A DNA stretch of 64,000 nucleotides from Pseudomonas uvaldensis (GTDB lineage: Bacteria; Pseudomonadota; Gammaproteobacteria; Pseudomonadales; Pseudomonadaceae). The notes under the pieces are model-generated. The model did no database searches, had not been told where the DNA came from, and was given only the letters and a program-made list of their open reading frames with translations. Positions within the stretch are counted from its first letter, which is position 1; each line of letters starts with the position of its first letter. The stretch covers positions 57,450 to 121,449 of the forward strand of contig NZ_JAIWKS010000013.1 of NCBI RefSeq assembly GCF_021271205.1. Reading direction: 5' to 3'. This document shows positions 52,700 to 61,515 of this stretch, in pieces. A program made the position numbers and the translations under genes.

Positions 52700-53060
52700 A
52701 GCCTTAGCTCACTCTTGGTTGAGGCCACGCCCCGCTCGCTGCTAAACGAGTGGAAGGCAGCTGTACGCGGGTTAGCAGACCGATGAGCTAAGGAATCGGC
52801 GCGCCCGAGGGCGCCCCACGCACAGCCACCATCAAGTGCAGGGATGGGGATCCCTGACTGATGAAGCTTGATACGACTCAACTCGACGGGCTGTTAAACC
52901 CGATCACTGATGGGCAGTGACGGGATTCAAGTTACCGACGCGGCCAAGGACGCACAAGCCGGCGGATTCTGGCGTAGTTGTAGGTAATGGCGCAAGGCGG
53001 TGTGGGTCGGGGCTGATCCTAGGGCGTCACAATAAACACCGGGCCGGGGTGTGGATGTCA

Positions 53061-53118
53061 TGTCGTCAAAAGTCGATTTTGACGACACGTTATTGGGGTA
53101 TGTCGTTGGTGGCGACAT
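53061..53118. repeat. Two palindromes sharing TGTCG half-sites
   Basis: TGTCGTCAAAA-GTCGA-TTTTGACGACA (53061-53087) is a perfect 11-bp inverted repeat; ATGTCG-TTGGTGG-CGACAT follows near 53100-53118. The interval 52700-53200 holds no gene I can support. Confidence 0.7.
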
Positions 53119-53153
53119 GAGACCTGAGAGCGGTGGGGATAGATGTATTGCTA

Positions 53154-53176
53154 TCGCGAGCAGGCTCGCTCCCACA
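53154..53176. repeat. Single REP
   Basis: ATCGCGAGCAGGCTCGCTCC, one copy only, just downstream of the nitrilase-like gene. Confidence 0.85.
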
Positions 53177-53200
53177 AGGGGGAGCGGTTCAGGCTCACGC

Positions 53201-54205
53201 TTATGCAATTGCGCAAACGAAACTCCTGGCGTGACCGGCTTCCGCCCCCATTAAGGTTATGGCTGGTTCATCGATGGGGTCGAGTCGAACCAGGCTCATG
53301 CCTTCTCGTCGGTAAACCGAGCTGCCGCCTGAATCAGCGTGAACCACATATCCTCCGTGCTTTACGCCCACGCGAGCCTTAGCGAGGGCAATGCTGGCCG
53401 AGACCAGAATATGAAAGTCCAGCACATTGTTCTTATGCAAAACCGTCGCGCCAATAAAATGCTCTGCGCATATTTCCAGAGCGATTTGCAGGTCACGGAC
53501 AGCAGGGGTTTCTCGATAGCTGCCCGGCATGAATATTTTATCGGCCCAGAACTGCGCCCCAGCCAGTTCTTCCAGCCCATCATTTCCGATGTTGGGGTAG
53601 CGTTTATGCTGATAAAAGACGTTTCCATCCCAAATAATGAAGCCGGTATTTCTGACGATTCCGTCCCTGGCTTCCGGCCCTCTTGTTTCGATTGTCGCAA
53701 TCTCCGCCTTCGTAGTCTTTGCATAGTGGCCATAAATGCCTTTACTCAGGCGATCACGTTGTGGAATTTCGCCCACGACCGCATCCATTTCCTGACTGTA
53801 TTTTGGCTTATTAATATTTCTGGTTTGTCCCCACGATTTTAACTTCCCGGTCTCCCTTTTCAGCATCCTGGAATCCGGGCGCATCATTGACTTGAACCAC
53901 AGCGTCGTGCCTGGAACCAGTATCGACCTTGGGTTTCTCTTTGAAACGTCCACCAACGTTGCCCGGATGGTTTCTTTTTCCTCCTCTGAAAGAAGCGTGT
54001 CAGGCATGTCCTTGGAGAAAAAATACTCGGGCGCGACGACCAGACAATAATCCAGTCGATGTTGATCGGCATTTTTGGCGAAGGCCGTTTTCGCCATGTC
54101 TTCCAAAGCCCCAATTCTTTGGTGGATGGCGACAAGGCTGTTATCAGTAGGGACTCGTAATTTGCGTGTATCGAAGTCCCATATCACCACCAGTACGTTC
54201 GGCAT
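53201..54205 (-). CDS. Divergent nitrilase/carbon-nitrogen hydrolase superfamily protein
   Basis: 334 residues from the ATG at 54203-54205, preceded by GGAGGAAGG. I assign it to the nitrilase superfamily from the order and spacing of the triad: Glu60 in VVAPEYFF, Lys201 in NVFYQHKRYPN and Cys246 in ALEICAEHF, each in the expected strand context (IIWDGNVFYQHKRY resembles the usual dG-x-v-x-x-Y-x-K-x-H block). Cysteine is followed by Ala-Glu-His. Substrate unknown. Relatively AT-rich and isolated, which suggests acquisition. Remainder of the C terminus (HADSGGSSVYRREG) fits the fold. Confidence 0.7.
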   Translation of the reverse strand: MPNVLVVIWDFDTRKLRVPTDNSLVAIHQRIGALEDMAKTAFAKNADQHRLDYCLVVAPEYFFSKDMPDTLLSEEEKETIRATLVDVSKRNPRSILVPGTTLWFKSMMRPDSRMLKRETGKLKSWGQTRNINKPKYSQEMDAVVGEIPQRDRLSKGIYGHYAKTTKAEIATIETRGPEARDGIVRNTGFIIWDGNVFYQHKRYPNIGNDGLEELAGAQFWADKIFMPGSYRETPAVRDLQIALEICAEHFIGATVLHKNNVLDFHILVSASIALAKARVGVKHGGYVVHADSGGSSVYRREGMSLVRLDPIDEPAITLMGAEAGHARSFVCAIA

Positions 54206-54379
54206 CCTTCCTCCCGCCCTGGCTGCTGATCGGTGCCGCAGGCCGGGTTGGCCGCATTGGGTGGGGAGGCACTGGCTCATTTTCCAGGAAAACTCAGCTT
54301 AGATGAGTCAGGGCGATTTGGCTGACAGCCCCTGAAAAATCTTGTGGCACGCCGGATTCGAGGCCCTTTCGGATGCTTT

Positions 54380-54421
54380 CAGAAAAAGAAACATCGGACA
54401 GGTGACCAAACCTGCCCGATG
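54380..54421 (-). terminator. Intrinsic terminator of the aldehyde dehydrogenase/homoserine dehydrogenase unit
   Basis: On the minus strand CATCGGGCAGGT pairs with ACCTGTCCGATG (one mismatch-like G-U) and is followed by TTTCTTTTT. It lies 18 bases past the dehydrogenase stop. Confidence 0.85.
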
Positions 54422-54438
54422 CCAACGACCTGAACCCA

Positions 54439-55851
54439 TCACCCCAGCGTATTCAAACAAACCACCTTCGGCTGGGTCATTTCCTCATACGCAAACCGCA
54501 CCCCTTCCCGCCCGAGACTGCCGTATTTGGCGCCACCAAACGGCATGGCATCGAAACGAAAATCAGACGAGTCGTTGATCATCACCCCGCCGGCTTCGAT
54601 GCGTCGGGCGGCGCTCATGGCGGTGGTCAGATCATTGGTGAAGATCCCGGCATGCAAGCTGTATTCAGGCTCGTTGGCCAACTCCACCGCCTCATCAAAC
54701 GTCTCGAACGGTTGCAACACCACCACCGGGGCGAAGACTTCGTTGCGCCACAGGCGGCTGGTGTGGTTGACGTTTTCCAGGACGGTGGCGGCGTAGCAGG
54801 CGCCTTGGCGGTGGTGGCCGCAGAGTAAGGTGGCGCCTTCTTGTAGGGCTTCGTTGACGACTTGTTCGGCGTTTTGCGCAGCTTGAGGGGTGATCATCGG
54901 GCCGATGTCGGTGTCGGCCAGCAGGGGGTTGCCGACGACGAGGGCCTGGGCCTGGTTGACGAAGCATTCGCGGAAGGCTGCGTAGATCGGCGCCTGGATC
55001 AGCAGGCGTTGGGCGCCGATGCAGTTTTGGCCGGCGGCCCAGAAGGCGCCGGAGAGGCAACTTTCGACGGCGGCGTCGAGGTCGCAGTCGGACATGACGA
55101 TGACGGGCGCGTTGCCGCCCAGGTCCATGGCGAGTTTTTTCAGGCCGGCGGTGCGGGCGATTTGTTCACCGGTGATGAAGCCGCCGGTGAAGGAGATCAT
55201 TCGCACTTCGCGGGCGGCGACCAGGGCTTTGCCCAGTTCGGCACCGCCAGTGGCGACGGTGACCACGGTTTCGGGCAGGCCGGCCCTGACCAGGTAGGAG
55301 ACCAGTTTGAGCGCCGACAGCGGCGTCAGCTCGGACGGTTTTAGGATCACCGCGTTGCCACCGGCAATGGCCGGGCCGAGTTTGTGGGCCACCAGGTTCA
55401 GCGGGTCGTTGTAGGGGGTGATGGCGACGATCAGGCCCAGGGGCTCCCGGGTGAACCAGCCCTGGCGCGATTCGGCGCCGTCGTAGGCGTCGAACGGCAC
55501 CACTTCGCCGGCGTTGCGCCGGGCTTCTTCGGCGGAGAGTTTGAGGGTGTTGATGCACCGTTTGACTTCTTTTTCCGCCTGCTTGAGGGTCTTGCCGGCT
55601 TCGTCGACGATCAGCCGGGCGAAGATCCGGGCGTCGCGTTGGATGTTCGCGGCGGCGTGTTCGAGGATGCTTGCGCGGCGATGCCGGGGCAGCGCGGCGC
55701 AGGCTTGGGCGCCGCTGCGAGCGGTCACCAGCAGTTGCGGCACTTGCGCGGCGCAGATGTCCGCCACAGTACCGACAAGGCTGCCGTCGAACGGGTTAAG
55801 GACGTCGATTTGCGGCTCTGCCATTGCCAGGGCCAGACGAGATACGTTCAT
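54439..55851 (-). CDS. Aldehyde dehydrogenase, candidate aspartate-semialdehyde oxidising enzyme
   Basis: 470 residues. ALDH superfamily with ITPYNDPLNLVAHKLGPAIAGGNAVILKPSE, FTGGFITG and nucleophile Cys277 in AAGQNCIG. Unusual point: the general-base glutamate position (normally ELGG) is Asp243 (MDLGGNAP). The closest types I know are lactaldehyde, glyceraldehyde-phosphate and phosphonoacetaldehyde dehydrogenases. It starts nine bases after the homoserine dehydrogenase gene, so the natural guess is that it oxidises the semialdehyde that enzyme makes to aspartate; this is inference. Confidence 0.88.
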   Translation of the reverse strand: MNVSRLALAMAEPQIDVLNPFDGSLVGTVADICAAQVPQLLVTARSGAQACAALPRHRRASILEHAAANIQRDARIFARLIVDEAGKTLKQAEKEVKRCINTLKLSAEEARRNAGEVVPFDAYDGAESRQGWFTREPLGLIVAITPYNDPLNLVAHKLGPAIAGGNAVILKPSELTPLSALKLVSYLVRAGLPETVVTVATGGAELGKALVAAREVRMISFTGGFITGEQIARTAGLKKLAMDLGGNAPVIVMSDCDLDAAVESCLSGAFWAAGQNCIGAQRLLIQAPIYAAFRECFVNQAQALVVGNPLLADTDIGPMITPQAAQNAEQVVNEALQEGATLLCGHHRQGACYAATVLENVNHTSRLWRNEVFAPVVVLQPFETFDEAVELANEPEYSLHAGIFTNDLTTAMSAARRIEAGGVMINDSSDFRFDAMPFGGAKYGSLGREGVRFAYEEMTQPKVVCLNTLG

Positions 55852-55860
55852 GGTGGTCTC

Positions 55861-56904
55861 CTAGTTGCGCACGGCAGACTGGTGAATGGCGATGATGTCC
55901 GACAGCAGGGCGAACGCGGTTTCCGTGCGCCCAGCCCCAGGGCCGGACACTGTCACGGCGCCGAGCAGCTCGCTGGTGAACGACACGGCGTTGATGGCGC
56001 CACTGATGCCGGCGAGTGGATGCTCGTGGCTCAGCAGGCGCGGTTCGACGCTGGCGCTGATGGAGCCGTTGGCGTGGCGGCTGGCGGCTCCGATGAGTTT
56101 CCAGCGAGCGCCGTCCTGGCGGGCTTTTTCGATGTCGGCCAGGCTCAGTGAGGAGATGCCGTTGCACGAAACGTCGGCGATGGTGAGCTTGGCGTCCAGC
56201 AGTTCGTTGGCGAGGATTACCACTTTCAGGCGCACGTCGTGGCCTTCGACATCCGCCGTCGGATCGGCTTCGGCGTAGCCCAGCGCTTGGGCTCTGCTGA
56301 CGGCTTCGGCAAAGCCCAGGCCGCCTTCCATGCAGGTGAGGACGAAGTTGGAGGTGCCGTTGAGGATGCCTTCGAAACCGATAATCTCGCTGCCGGCCAT
56401 TGCCTGTTTGGCGACGCGAATCACCGGCGTACCGCTCATCACCGAGCCTTCGTATTCAAAGGCGACGTTATTGCGGTGGGCCAGGGCCTTGAGCTCGGCG
56501 CCATGTAAAGCGATCGGGCCTTTGTTGGTGGTGACCACGTGTTTGCCGCGCTCCAGCGCCCAGCGGCAGAACGAGGTGGCGGGTTCGCCGTCCACCGGAT
56601 TGGTGAAGGTGGCCTCGGCGATGATGTCCGCGCCGCTGTCCTTGATCACAGCCTCATTGAGGGCTTCGGCGGAGCCGCCCGGCCATTGTGCGAAGGCACC
56701 TTTGGTGGCCGGCAGTTGGGCGAGCAACGCAGCCTCGAGGCCTTCGCGGCCCATGACCGAGCCGAGGAACAGATCGGTCACACCGACGATTTTCAGGGTG
56801 AAGCCCAGCTCGGCTTTCCATTGTTCGTTACGCTCGGCAATCAGTTGCGCCAATGCCCGGTTCACACCGCCGAAGCCGACCAGCGCCAGTTTGTATTCAG
56901 TCAT
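55861..56904 (-). CDS. Homoserine dehydrogenase lacking the ACT domain
   Basis: 347 residues. NAD-binding LALVGFGGVNRALAQLI, VVTTNKGPIALHG with the catalytic lysine, FEYEGSVMSGTPVI, GILNGTSNFVLTCMEGGLGF and ALGYAEADPTADVEGHDVRLKVVIL. The biosynthetic Pseudomonas enzyme is about 430 residues and carries a C-terminal ACT domain for threonine control; here the chain ends after the catalytic domain. That and the partner dehydrogenase suggest a catabolic direction (homoserine to aspartate semialdehyde). A monomer-type biosynthetic paralog remains possible. Confidence 0.9.
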   Translation of the reverse strand: MTEYKLALVGFGGVNRALAQLIAERNEQWKAELGFTLKIVGVTDLFLGSVMGREGLEAALLAQLPATKGAFAQWPGGSAEALNEAVIKDSGADIIAEATFTNPVDGEPATSFCRWALERGKHVVTTNKGPIALHGAELKALAHRNNVAFEYEGSVMSGTPVIRVAKQAMAGSEIIGFEGILNGTSNFVLTCMEGGLGFAEAVSRAQALGYAEADPTADVEGHDVRLKVVILANELLDAKLTIADVSCNGISSLSLADIEKARQDGARWKLIGAASRHANGSISASVEPRLLSHEHPLAGISGAINAVSFTSELLGAVTVSGPGAGRTETAFALLSDIIAIHQSAVRN

Positions 56905-57055
56905 TTTTGTTATGCCCTTGATCCGGGTGATGGGTTGTTGGAATCAAGGTTAGGGCCGGGGCCAGGGCAGTGAAATAGGCCAATTTGCTCTATTTTATGG
57001 GCGTTTTGACCAGGGGTTGGGCAGGGTGACGCGCCCCCGACTAACACAAAAAAAC

Positions 57056-57146
57056 TGTGGGAGCGAGCCTGCTCGCGATGGCGTCAGGTCAGTCAACATT
57101 GAAGTCGGCTGGTCCATCGCTATCGCGAGCAGGCTCGCTCCCACAG
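57056..57146. repeat. REP pair
   Basis: GTGGGAGCGAGCCTGCTCGC and ATCGCGAGCAGGCTCGCTCC inverted, splitting the cluster between the Lrp-type regulator and the homoserine dehydrogenase gene. Confidence 0.92.
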
Positions 57147-57163
57147 GGATTATGTGTTGGGGT

Positions 57164-57601
57164 TCAGATTACTGATGACAGTACGAACGAGGTGACAGTG
57201 TTCTCCACCCCCGGCAACGCCGAGATCTCTTTCCAGACCTTATGCACCCGCTCCGGGCTCGCGGCGCCTACGCGCAGCATCAGGTCGAACTCGCCGCTCA
57301 TCACGTCGCACTGCTGCACTTCCGGCATGGCTTGCAGGGCTTGCAAGACGTCGGCGCCGCGCATGCGGTCGTAGCGGTAGACGAAGATCACCGCGTTGAT
57401 GTTCGACGAGGCGTGGGCGCCCTCGCCGGTGCGGATGGTGTAGCCCTGGATCGCGCCGTCGCGTTCGAGCCGTTCGATGCGTTGGCGCACGGCGTTGCGT
57501 GAGAGGTTGACCTTGGCCGCCAGCTCGGCGTGGGCGGCGCGGGCGTTGAGTCGCAGTTCGGCGATGATGCGTTCGTCGAGGGGATCGAGGATGCGCTTCA
57601 C
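57164..57601 (-). CDS. Lrp/AsnC family transcriptional regulator
   Basis: 145 residues. N-terminal HTH (LDERIIAELRLNARAAHAELAAKVNLSRNAVRQRIERLERDG in outline) and a C-terminal RAM ligand-binding domain ending EISALPGVENTVTSFVLSSVI. Lrp-type proteins sense amino acids and commonly control neighbouring amino-acid catabolic genes. It follows the threonine-synthase-like gene by nine bases and precedes the dehydrogenases after a REP pair. Confidence 0.93.
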   Translation of the reverse strand: MKRILDPLDERIIAELRLNARAAHAELAAKVNLSRNAVRQRIERLERDGAIQGYTIRTGEGAHASSNINAVIFVYRYDRMRGADVLQALQAMPEVQQCDVMSGEFDLMLRVGAASPERVHKVWKEISALPGVENTVTSFVLSSVI

Positions 57602-57610
57602 GGGGGCTCC

Positions 57611-58990
57611 TTACAGTGCGTCGAGCAACTGATGGATCGTGTCGGGTTCGTGCGGCTGGATGCGATGGATCTGCGCCGGGCCATGGGCCGAAACCGGAAG
57701 GGGTTGGACCGCTACATTGATTCCCAATTCACCGAGCAGCGCCGCCGATTTGACCGGCGAGATCTCCCCCAACGTCACCATCGGCGCCACCAGACTGCGC
57801 CGGTACAAACGCGCCGCGAGCACACCGGTGGCGGTGTGCGGATCGATGACATAACCGGTGTCGCGATACAGCGAAGTGATCTCCTCCAACGTCTGCTGAT
57901 CCGTGACCGCATAGGAGTCGATGATCATCCGCGCCTGCAACCAGAACTCGTTGGCGATGGTCATTTCGCCGCTGGTTTCGAAGCGGTCCATCAGCGCGCT
58001 CACCGCCTGGTCGTCATGCCCGTAGAGTTCCCAGAGAAAGCGCTCCAGGTTGGAGAAGATCGACAGGTCCATGGCCGGCGACAGGGTCTTGTTGGCGCGC
58101 AATCGGGAGTAGTGGTTCTTCAAGAACAACTGATGCAGCGCGTCGTTCTGGTTGGTCGCGACGATCATCTGAGTGATCGGCAAGCCCATCTTCTGCGCGA
58201 TGTAGCCGGCATAGACTTCGGCAAAACTCGCCGCCGGCACGCTGAAGCCAATCGGCCGCTGACCACCGCCCAGTTGCAGCACGGCGTGGAAGTAGAACAC
58301 CAGTTGCGCCAACACACCGATCCAGTTGCTGGAGTTGAAGCTGATCGCCTCGTGCTGCGCCCAGGGCCACTGGCGGAACAGACGACTGACCAGGGTCTGG
58401 CAGTCGTCGAAGCTGCCATTGACAGCGAATTGATGAACCCGCGGATGTGCCGCCGCTTGCAGCTGTTGAAGCTGGTGTTGCGGTACGCCGGCCTCCGGAT
58501 AAAGCACCACCACCGCCACTTCATCGCAGTGCTTGAACGCTTCGATGGCCGCCAGCCCGGTGTCGCCGTTGGTGGCGCCGATCACCACAGCGCGTTGGCC
58601 GTTTTTGCGCAGGAAATACTGCACCAGTCGAGCCTGGAGCTGAGCGGCGAAATCCTTCGAAGAACGGGTCGGGCCATGGAACAGTTCCAGTACCCATTCG
58701 TTGCGATCCACCTGATGCAACGGCGCCAGAGAGCGGTGACTGAACTGACTGCCGGCTTCCTTGAGCAGGCGCTTGAGGTCCGTCTCGGGAATCGTCTCGC
58801 CCACGAACGGGCTCATCACTCGATAGGCCAGTTCGTCATAGGACAGGGTCGACCAGTTGGCGATTTCCTGGGCTTCGAACAGCGGCAGTCCGACGGGCAC
58901 GAACAGCCCGCCGTCCTCGGCCACGCCCGATAGCACGACCTTTTCAAAACCGACCTGCACGGCCGAATTTCGGGTACTCACATAGCGCAT
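57611..58990 (-). CDS. Threonine synthase-like PLP enzyme
   Basis: 459 residues. MRYVSTR start, the PLP-lysine block FHGPTRSSKDFAAQ with Lys112, and VVIGATNGDTGLAAIEAF for phosphate binding place it in the threonine synthase family. The usual TLAFKD is TRSSKD here, and two further positions nearby differ, so substrate specificity may be changed. The biosynthetic thrC is expected elsewhere next to hom. It lies 16 bases after the LysR gene and nine before the Lrp gene. Confidence 0.88.
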   Translation of the reverse strand: MRYVSTRNSAVQVGFEKVVLSGVAEDGGLFVPVGLPLFEAQEIANWSTLSYDELAYRVMSPFVGETIPETDLKRLLKEAGSQFSHRSLAPLHQVDRNEWVLELFHGPTRSSKDFAAQLQARLVQYFLRKNGQRAVVIGATNGDTGLAAIEAFKHCDEVAVVVLYPEAGVPQHQLQQLQAAAHPRVHQFAVNGSFDDCQTLVSRLFRQWPWAQHEAISFNSSNWIGVLAQLVFYFHAVLQLGGGQRPIGFSVPAASFAEVYAGYIAQKMGLPITQMIVATNQNDALHQLFLKNHYSRLRANKTLSPAMDLSIFSNLERFLWELYGHDDQAVSALMDRFETSGEMTIANEFWLQARMIIDSYAVTDQQTLEEITSLYRDTGYVIDPHTATGVLAARLYRRSLVAPMVTLGEISPVKSAALLGELGINVAVQPLPVSAHGPAQIHRIQPHEPDTIHQLLDAL

Positions 58991-59006
58991 GGTTGGCTCC
59001 GGTCAT

Positions 59007-59897
59007 TCATTTGAAACGGTGTGCCTGCTCGACCAGCCAGGTGGCAAACGTGACTGCGTCGGGATGCTGCTCGGTCCCGGAACCGCGCACGAGGTAAAAC
59101 GATTCGCTGGCTTCGATGCGTTGGCTGAAGGGTTCGATCAGGCGCCCGTCGGCCAGCAGGTCCGCAACCATGGACGAGCGCGCCAGGGCGATCCCCTGCC
59201 CCAGCTCGGCCATGCGCAAAGTGCAGACCAGCGTGTCGAACTGCAGGCCTGCCGACGAGTCGACGTTGTCGGCACCGACCATGTTCAGCCAATAACCCCA
59301 ACCTTCTTCGTAACCCAGCACATGCAGCAGCGAGTGCTTCGCTACGTCCGCCGGCACCTTGAGCGGCGAGCGCGCCATCAGCTCCGGCGAGCAGACCGGG
59401 AACAGGCTGTCCCAGGTCAGGCGCTGCGACACCAGGCCGGGCCATTGGCCGCGGCCCCAGCGAATCTCCAGGTCGTCCTCGCCATCCAGTTCCTTGACCC
59501 AGATGTTGCTGATGTAGCGAATGTCCAGCTGTGGATGGGCCTGACGAAACTCCGCCAGCTTCGGCGCCAGCCAGTGCACGAAGAACGCGAGACTGCCACG
59601 CACTTTGATCGGCCGCCGCTTGCGCTGGCCGAAAATTTCGTTGGTGCCCACCGCCAGCCGGGTGATCGCGTCCTGCACCACCGGCAGGTAGGACTGGCCT
59701 TCCTCGGTCAGCCCCAGGCCTCGGGGCAGGCGCTTGAACAGCGCCACCCCCAGGTGACTTTCCAGTTGGCGGATCTGCTGGCTCACCGCGCCCTGGGTCA
59801 GGCACAACTCTTCGGCGGCGTGGGTGAAGTTCAGGCAGCGGGCGGACACTTCGAATGCCCGCAGCCAGTTCAAAGGGGGTAATGGTTTCTGCTTCAT
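59007..59897 (-). CDS. LysR-family transcriptional regulator (GcvA-like)
   Basis: 296 residues from the ATG at 59895-59897. Winged HTH at 1-65 (LPPLNWLRAFEVSARCLNFTHAAEELCLTQ in outline, SQQIRQLESHLGVALFKR) followed by a periplasmic-binding-like effector domain. The N terminus LPPLNWLRAFE is typical of the GcvA/AmpR branch. It is embedded in the operon (16 bases to the next gene, 42 from the permease), which suggests it regulates this locus. Confidence 0.93.
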   Translation of the reverse strand: MKQKPLPPLNWLRAFEVSARCLNFTHAAEELCLTQGAVSQQIRQLESHLGVALFKRLPRGLGLTEEGQSYLPVVQDAITRLAVGTNEIFGQRKRRPIKVRGSLAFFVHWLAPKLAEFRQAHPQLDIRYISNIWVKELDGEDDLEIRWGRGQWPGLVSQRLTWDSLFPVCSPELMARSPLKVPADVAKHSLLHVLGYEEGWGYWLNMVGADNVDSSAGLQFDTLVCTLRMAELGQGIALARSSMVADLLADGRLIEPFSQRIEASESFYLVRGSGTEQHPDAVTFATWLVEQAHRFK

Positions 59898-59939
59898 GAT
59901 CCGGTTCTCGTCTACGCCCCTTTCCCCCGAGCACGCCAA

Positions 59940-61370
59940 CTAGATAGCGTCGGACGGCTGTGCCAACGGGTTCAGCAGCAAGCGTTGCTCGCGGCCTTTG
60001 CGGGTAATGAAGTACACGAGATAGCAACAGGCGATGAATGGCAAGCCAAAGTACAACGCCACTCGCTGTTCCGGGTCGAATGCGATCCCGACACACGCCA
60101 GCCCACAGGACGACAACGCCCCCAGCGGGATCCACGGATAGCCGCGCACGCGGAACTTGAGCTGGCTGACATCACCGCCGTTGGCAACGTAGTGGCGGCG
60201 GAACGCGATCTGGCTCGCGGCAATGCTCATCCACACCACGACCACCGCCAGGCCTGAGATCGACACCAGCGCCAGGTAGATGGTGTCGGCGGCAAATACG
60301 CTGCTGAGCAACGACGCAGCGCCTCCGGCCATGCTGACGATGATGGCGTTAAGCGGCGTGCCCATCCGCGTCAGGGCCGAGAACTGCTTGGGCAGGTGCC
60401 CTTGGTCGCTCAGGGTCCAGAGCATCCGCGAGGCGGCATATAGGCCGGAGTTGGCCGCCGACAGCAAGGCGCTGATGATCACGAAGTTCATGATGTCGGC
60501 GGAGTATGGAATGCCGATGTAGGTGAACACGGTGACGAACGGACTCTCGACGATGCCGGCCTGCTCACGGGGCAACAGGGTCGAGAGAACAAAGATGGTG
60601 CCGACAAAAAAGATCGCCAGGCGCAGCACGGTGGTGCGGATGGCTCGCGGCACGTTGCGTTGTGGATCCTTGGTTTCACCGGCGGCGATGCCGATCAGTT
60701 CGGTGCCGGAGAAAGCGAAGGAAACCGCCAGCAGCGTCATGGCAATCGGCATGAACCCGGTAGGAAAAAGCCCTTCGCGGGTGAAGTTGCTCAACCCGAT
60801 GCTGTGGGCCTGATCGATGTGCAGAAGGCCAAGAATGGCCCCGCCGCCAATCAGCAGGAACGCCACCACGGTCGCGACTTTGACCAACGACAACCAGAAC
60901 TCAGTCTCGGCGAACAACCGCACCGAGACCACGTTGCTCAGGAACACCACCCCGGCGAACAGGGCGCTCCAGATCCACACCGGCGTGTCCGGAAACCAGC
61001 GCGTCATCAGGATCCCGGCGGCGGTAAATTCCGAGCCGATGGCCACGGTCCAGGTCAGCCAGTACAACCAAGCCACGGTGTAGCCGGTGCCTGGGCCGAG
61101 AAAGCGTGTGGCGTAGGTGCTGAACGAACCGGTTTCCGGCATCTGCACCGCCAGTTCACCCAGGCACATCATCACCATGTACACCATGAGCGCGCCGATG
61201 ATGTAGGCGATCACCGCGCCCAACGGCCCGGCCTGGTTAACCGTGTAACCGGAGGTGAGAAAGAGCCCGGTACCGATGACGCCACCCAATGCCAACATGA
61301 CAATGTGGCGCGTCTGCATTTCCTGTTTGAAGCCGGCACGTGTCGTGAGTTGTTGTTCTTGTAGGGACAT
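59940..61370 (-). CDS. Amino acid permease, S-methylmethionine permease (MmuP)-like
   Basis: 476 residues from the ATG at 61368-61370. About twelve membrane helices, AAT branch of the APC family. GGVIGTGLFLTSGYTVNQAG, CLGELAVQMPETGSFSTYATRFLGP, TGYTVAWLYWLTWTVAIGSEFTAAG and FSGTELIGIAAGETKDPQRNVP resemble E. coli MmuP more than LysP, AnsP or GabP as I remember them. Substrate is therefore a sulfonium or neutral C4 amino acid by inference. Lies between the gamma-family PLP enzyme and the LysR gene. Confidence 0.9.
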   Translation of the reverse strand: MSLQEQQLTTRAGFKQEMQTRHIVMLALGGVIGTGLFLTSGYTVNQAGPLGAVIAYIIGALMVYMVMMCLGELAVQMPETGSFSTYATRFLGPGTGYTVAWLYWLTWTVAIGSEFTAAGILMTRWFPDTPVWIWSALFAGVVFLSNVVSVRLFAETEFWLSLVKVATVVAFLLIGGGAILGLLHIDQAHSIGLSNFTREGLFPTGFMPIAMTLLAVSFAFSGTELIGIAAGETKDPQRNVPRAIRTTVLRLAIFFVGTIFVLSTLLPREQAGIVESPFVTVFTYIGIPYSADIMNFVIISALLSAANSGLYAASRMLWTLSDQGHLPKQFSALTRMGTPLNAIIVSMAGGAASLLSSVFAADTIYLALVSISGLAVVVVWMSIAASQIAFRRHYVANGGDVSQLKFRVRGYPWIPLGALSSCGLACVGIAFDPEQRVALYFGLPFIACCYLVYFITRKGREQRLLLNPLAQPSDAI

Positions 61371-61515
61371 GGTTTTGTTCTCATGAAGGTTGTCAGGGCG
61401 CGTGTCGACGCCTGCGGTGAGTTGCGCCGCAGGGTCAACTCGGATCGCCACCAAGCTTTATTATTTTCCTGTTCATGAACGCCCCGATGACCGCCTTGTC
61501 GTGGGGACTGATACT

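Noticed and set aside
58978..60135. 385-residue open frame antisense/offset across the LysR gene
   Set aside because: Overlaps the well-supported LysR gene in another frame on the same strand; Gly/Arg/Pro-rich with no domain.
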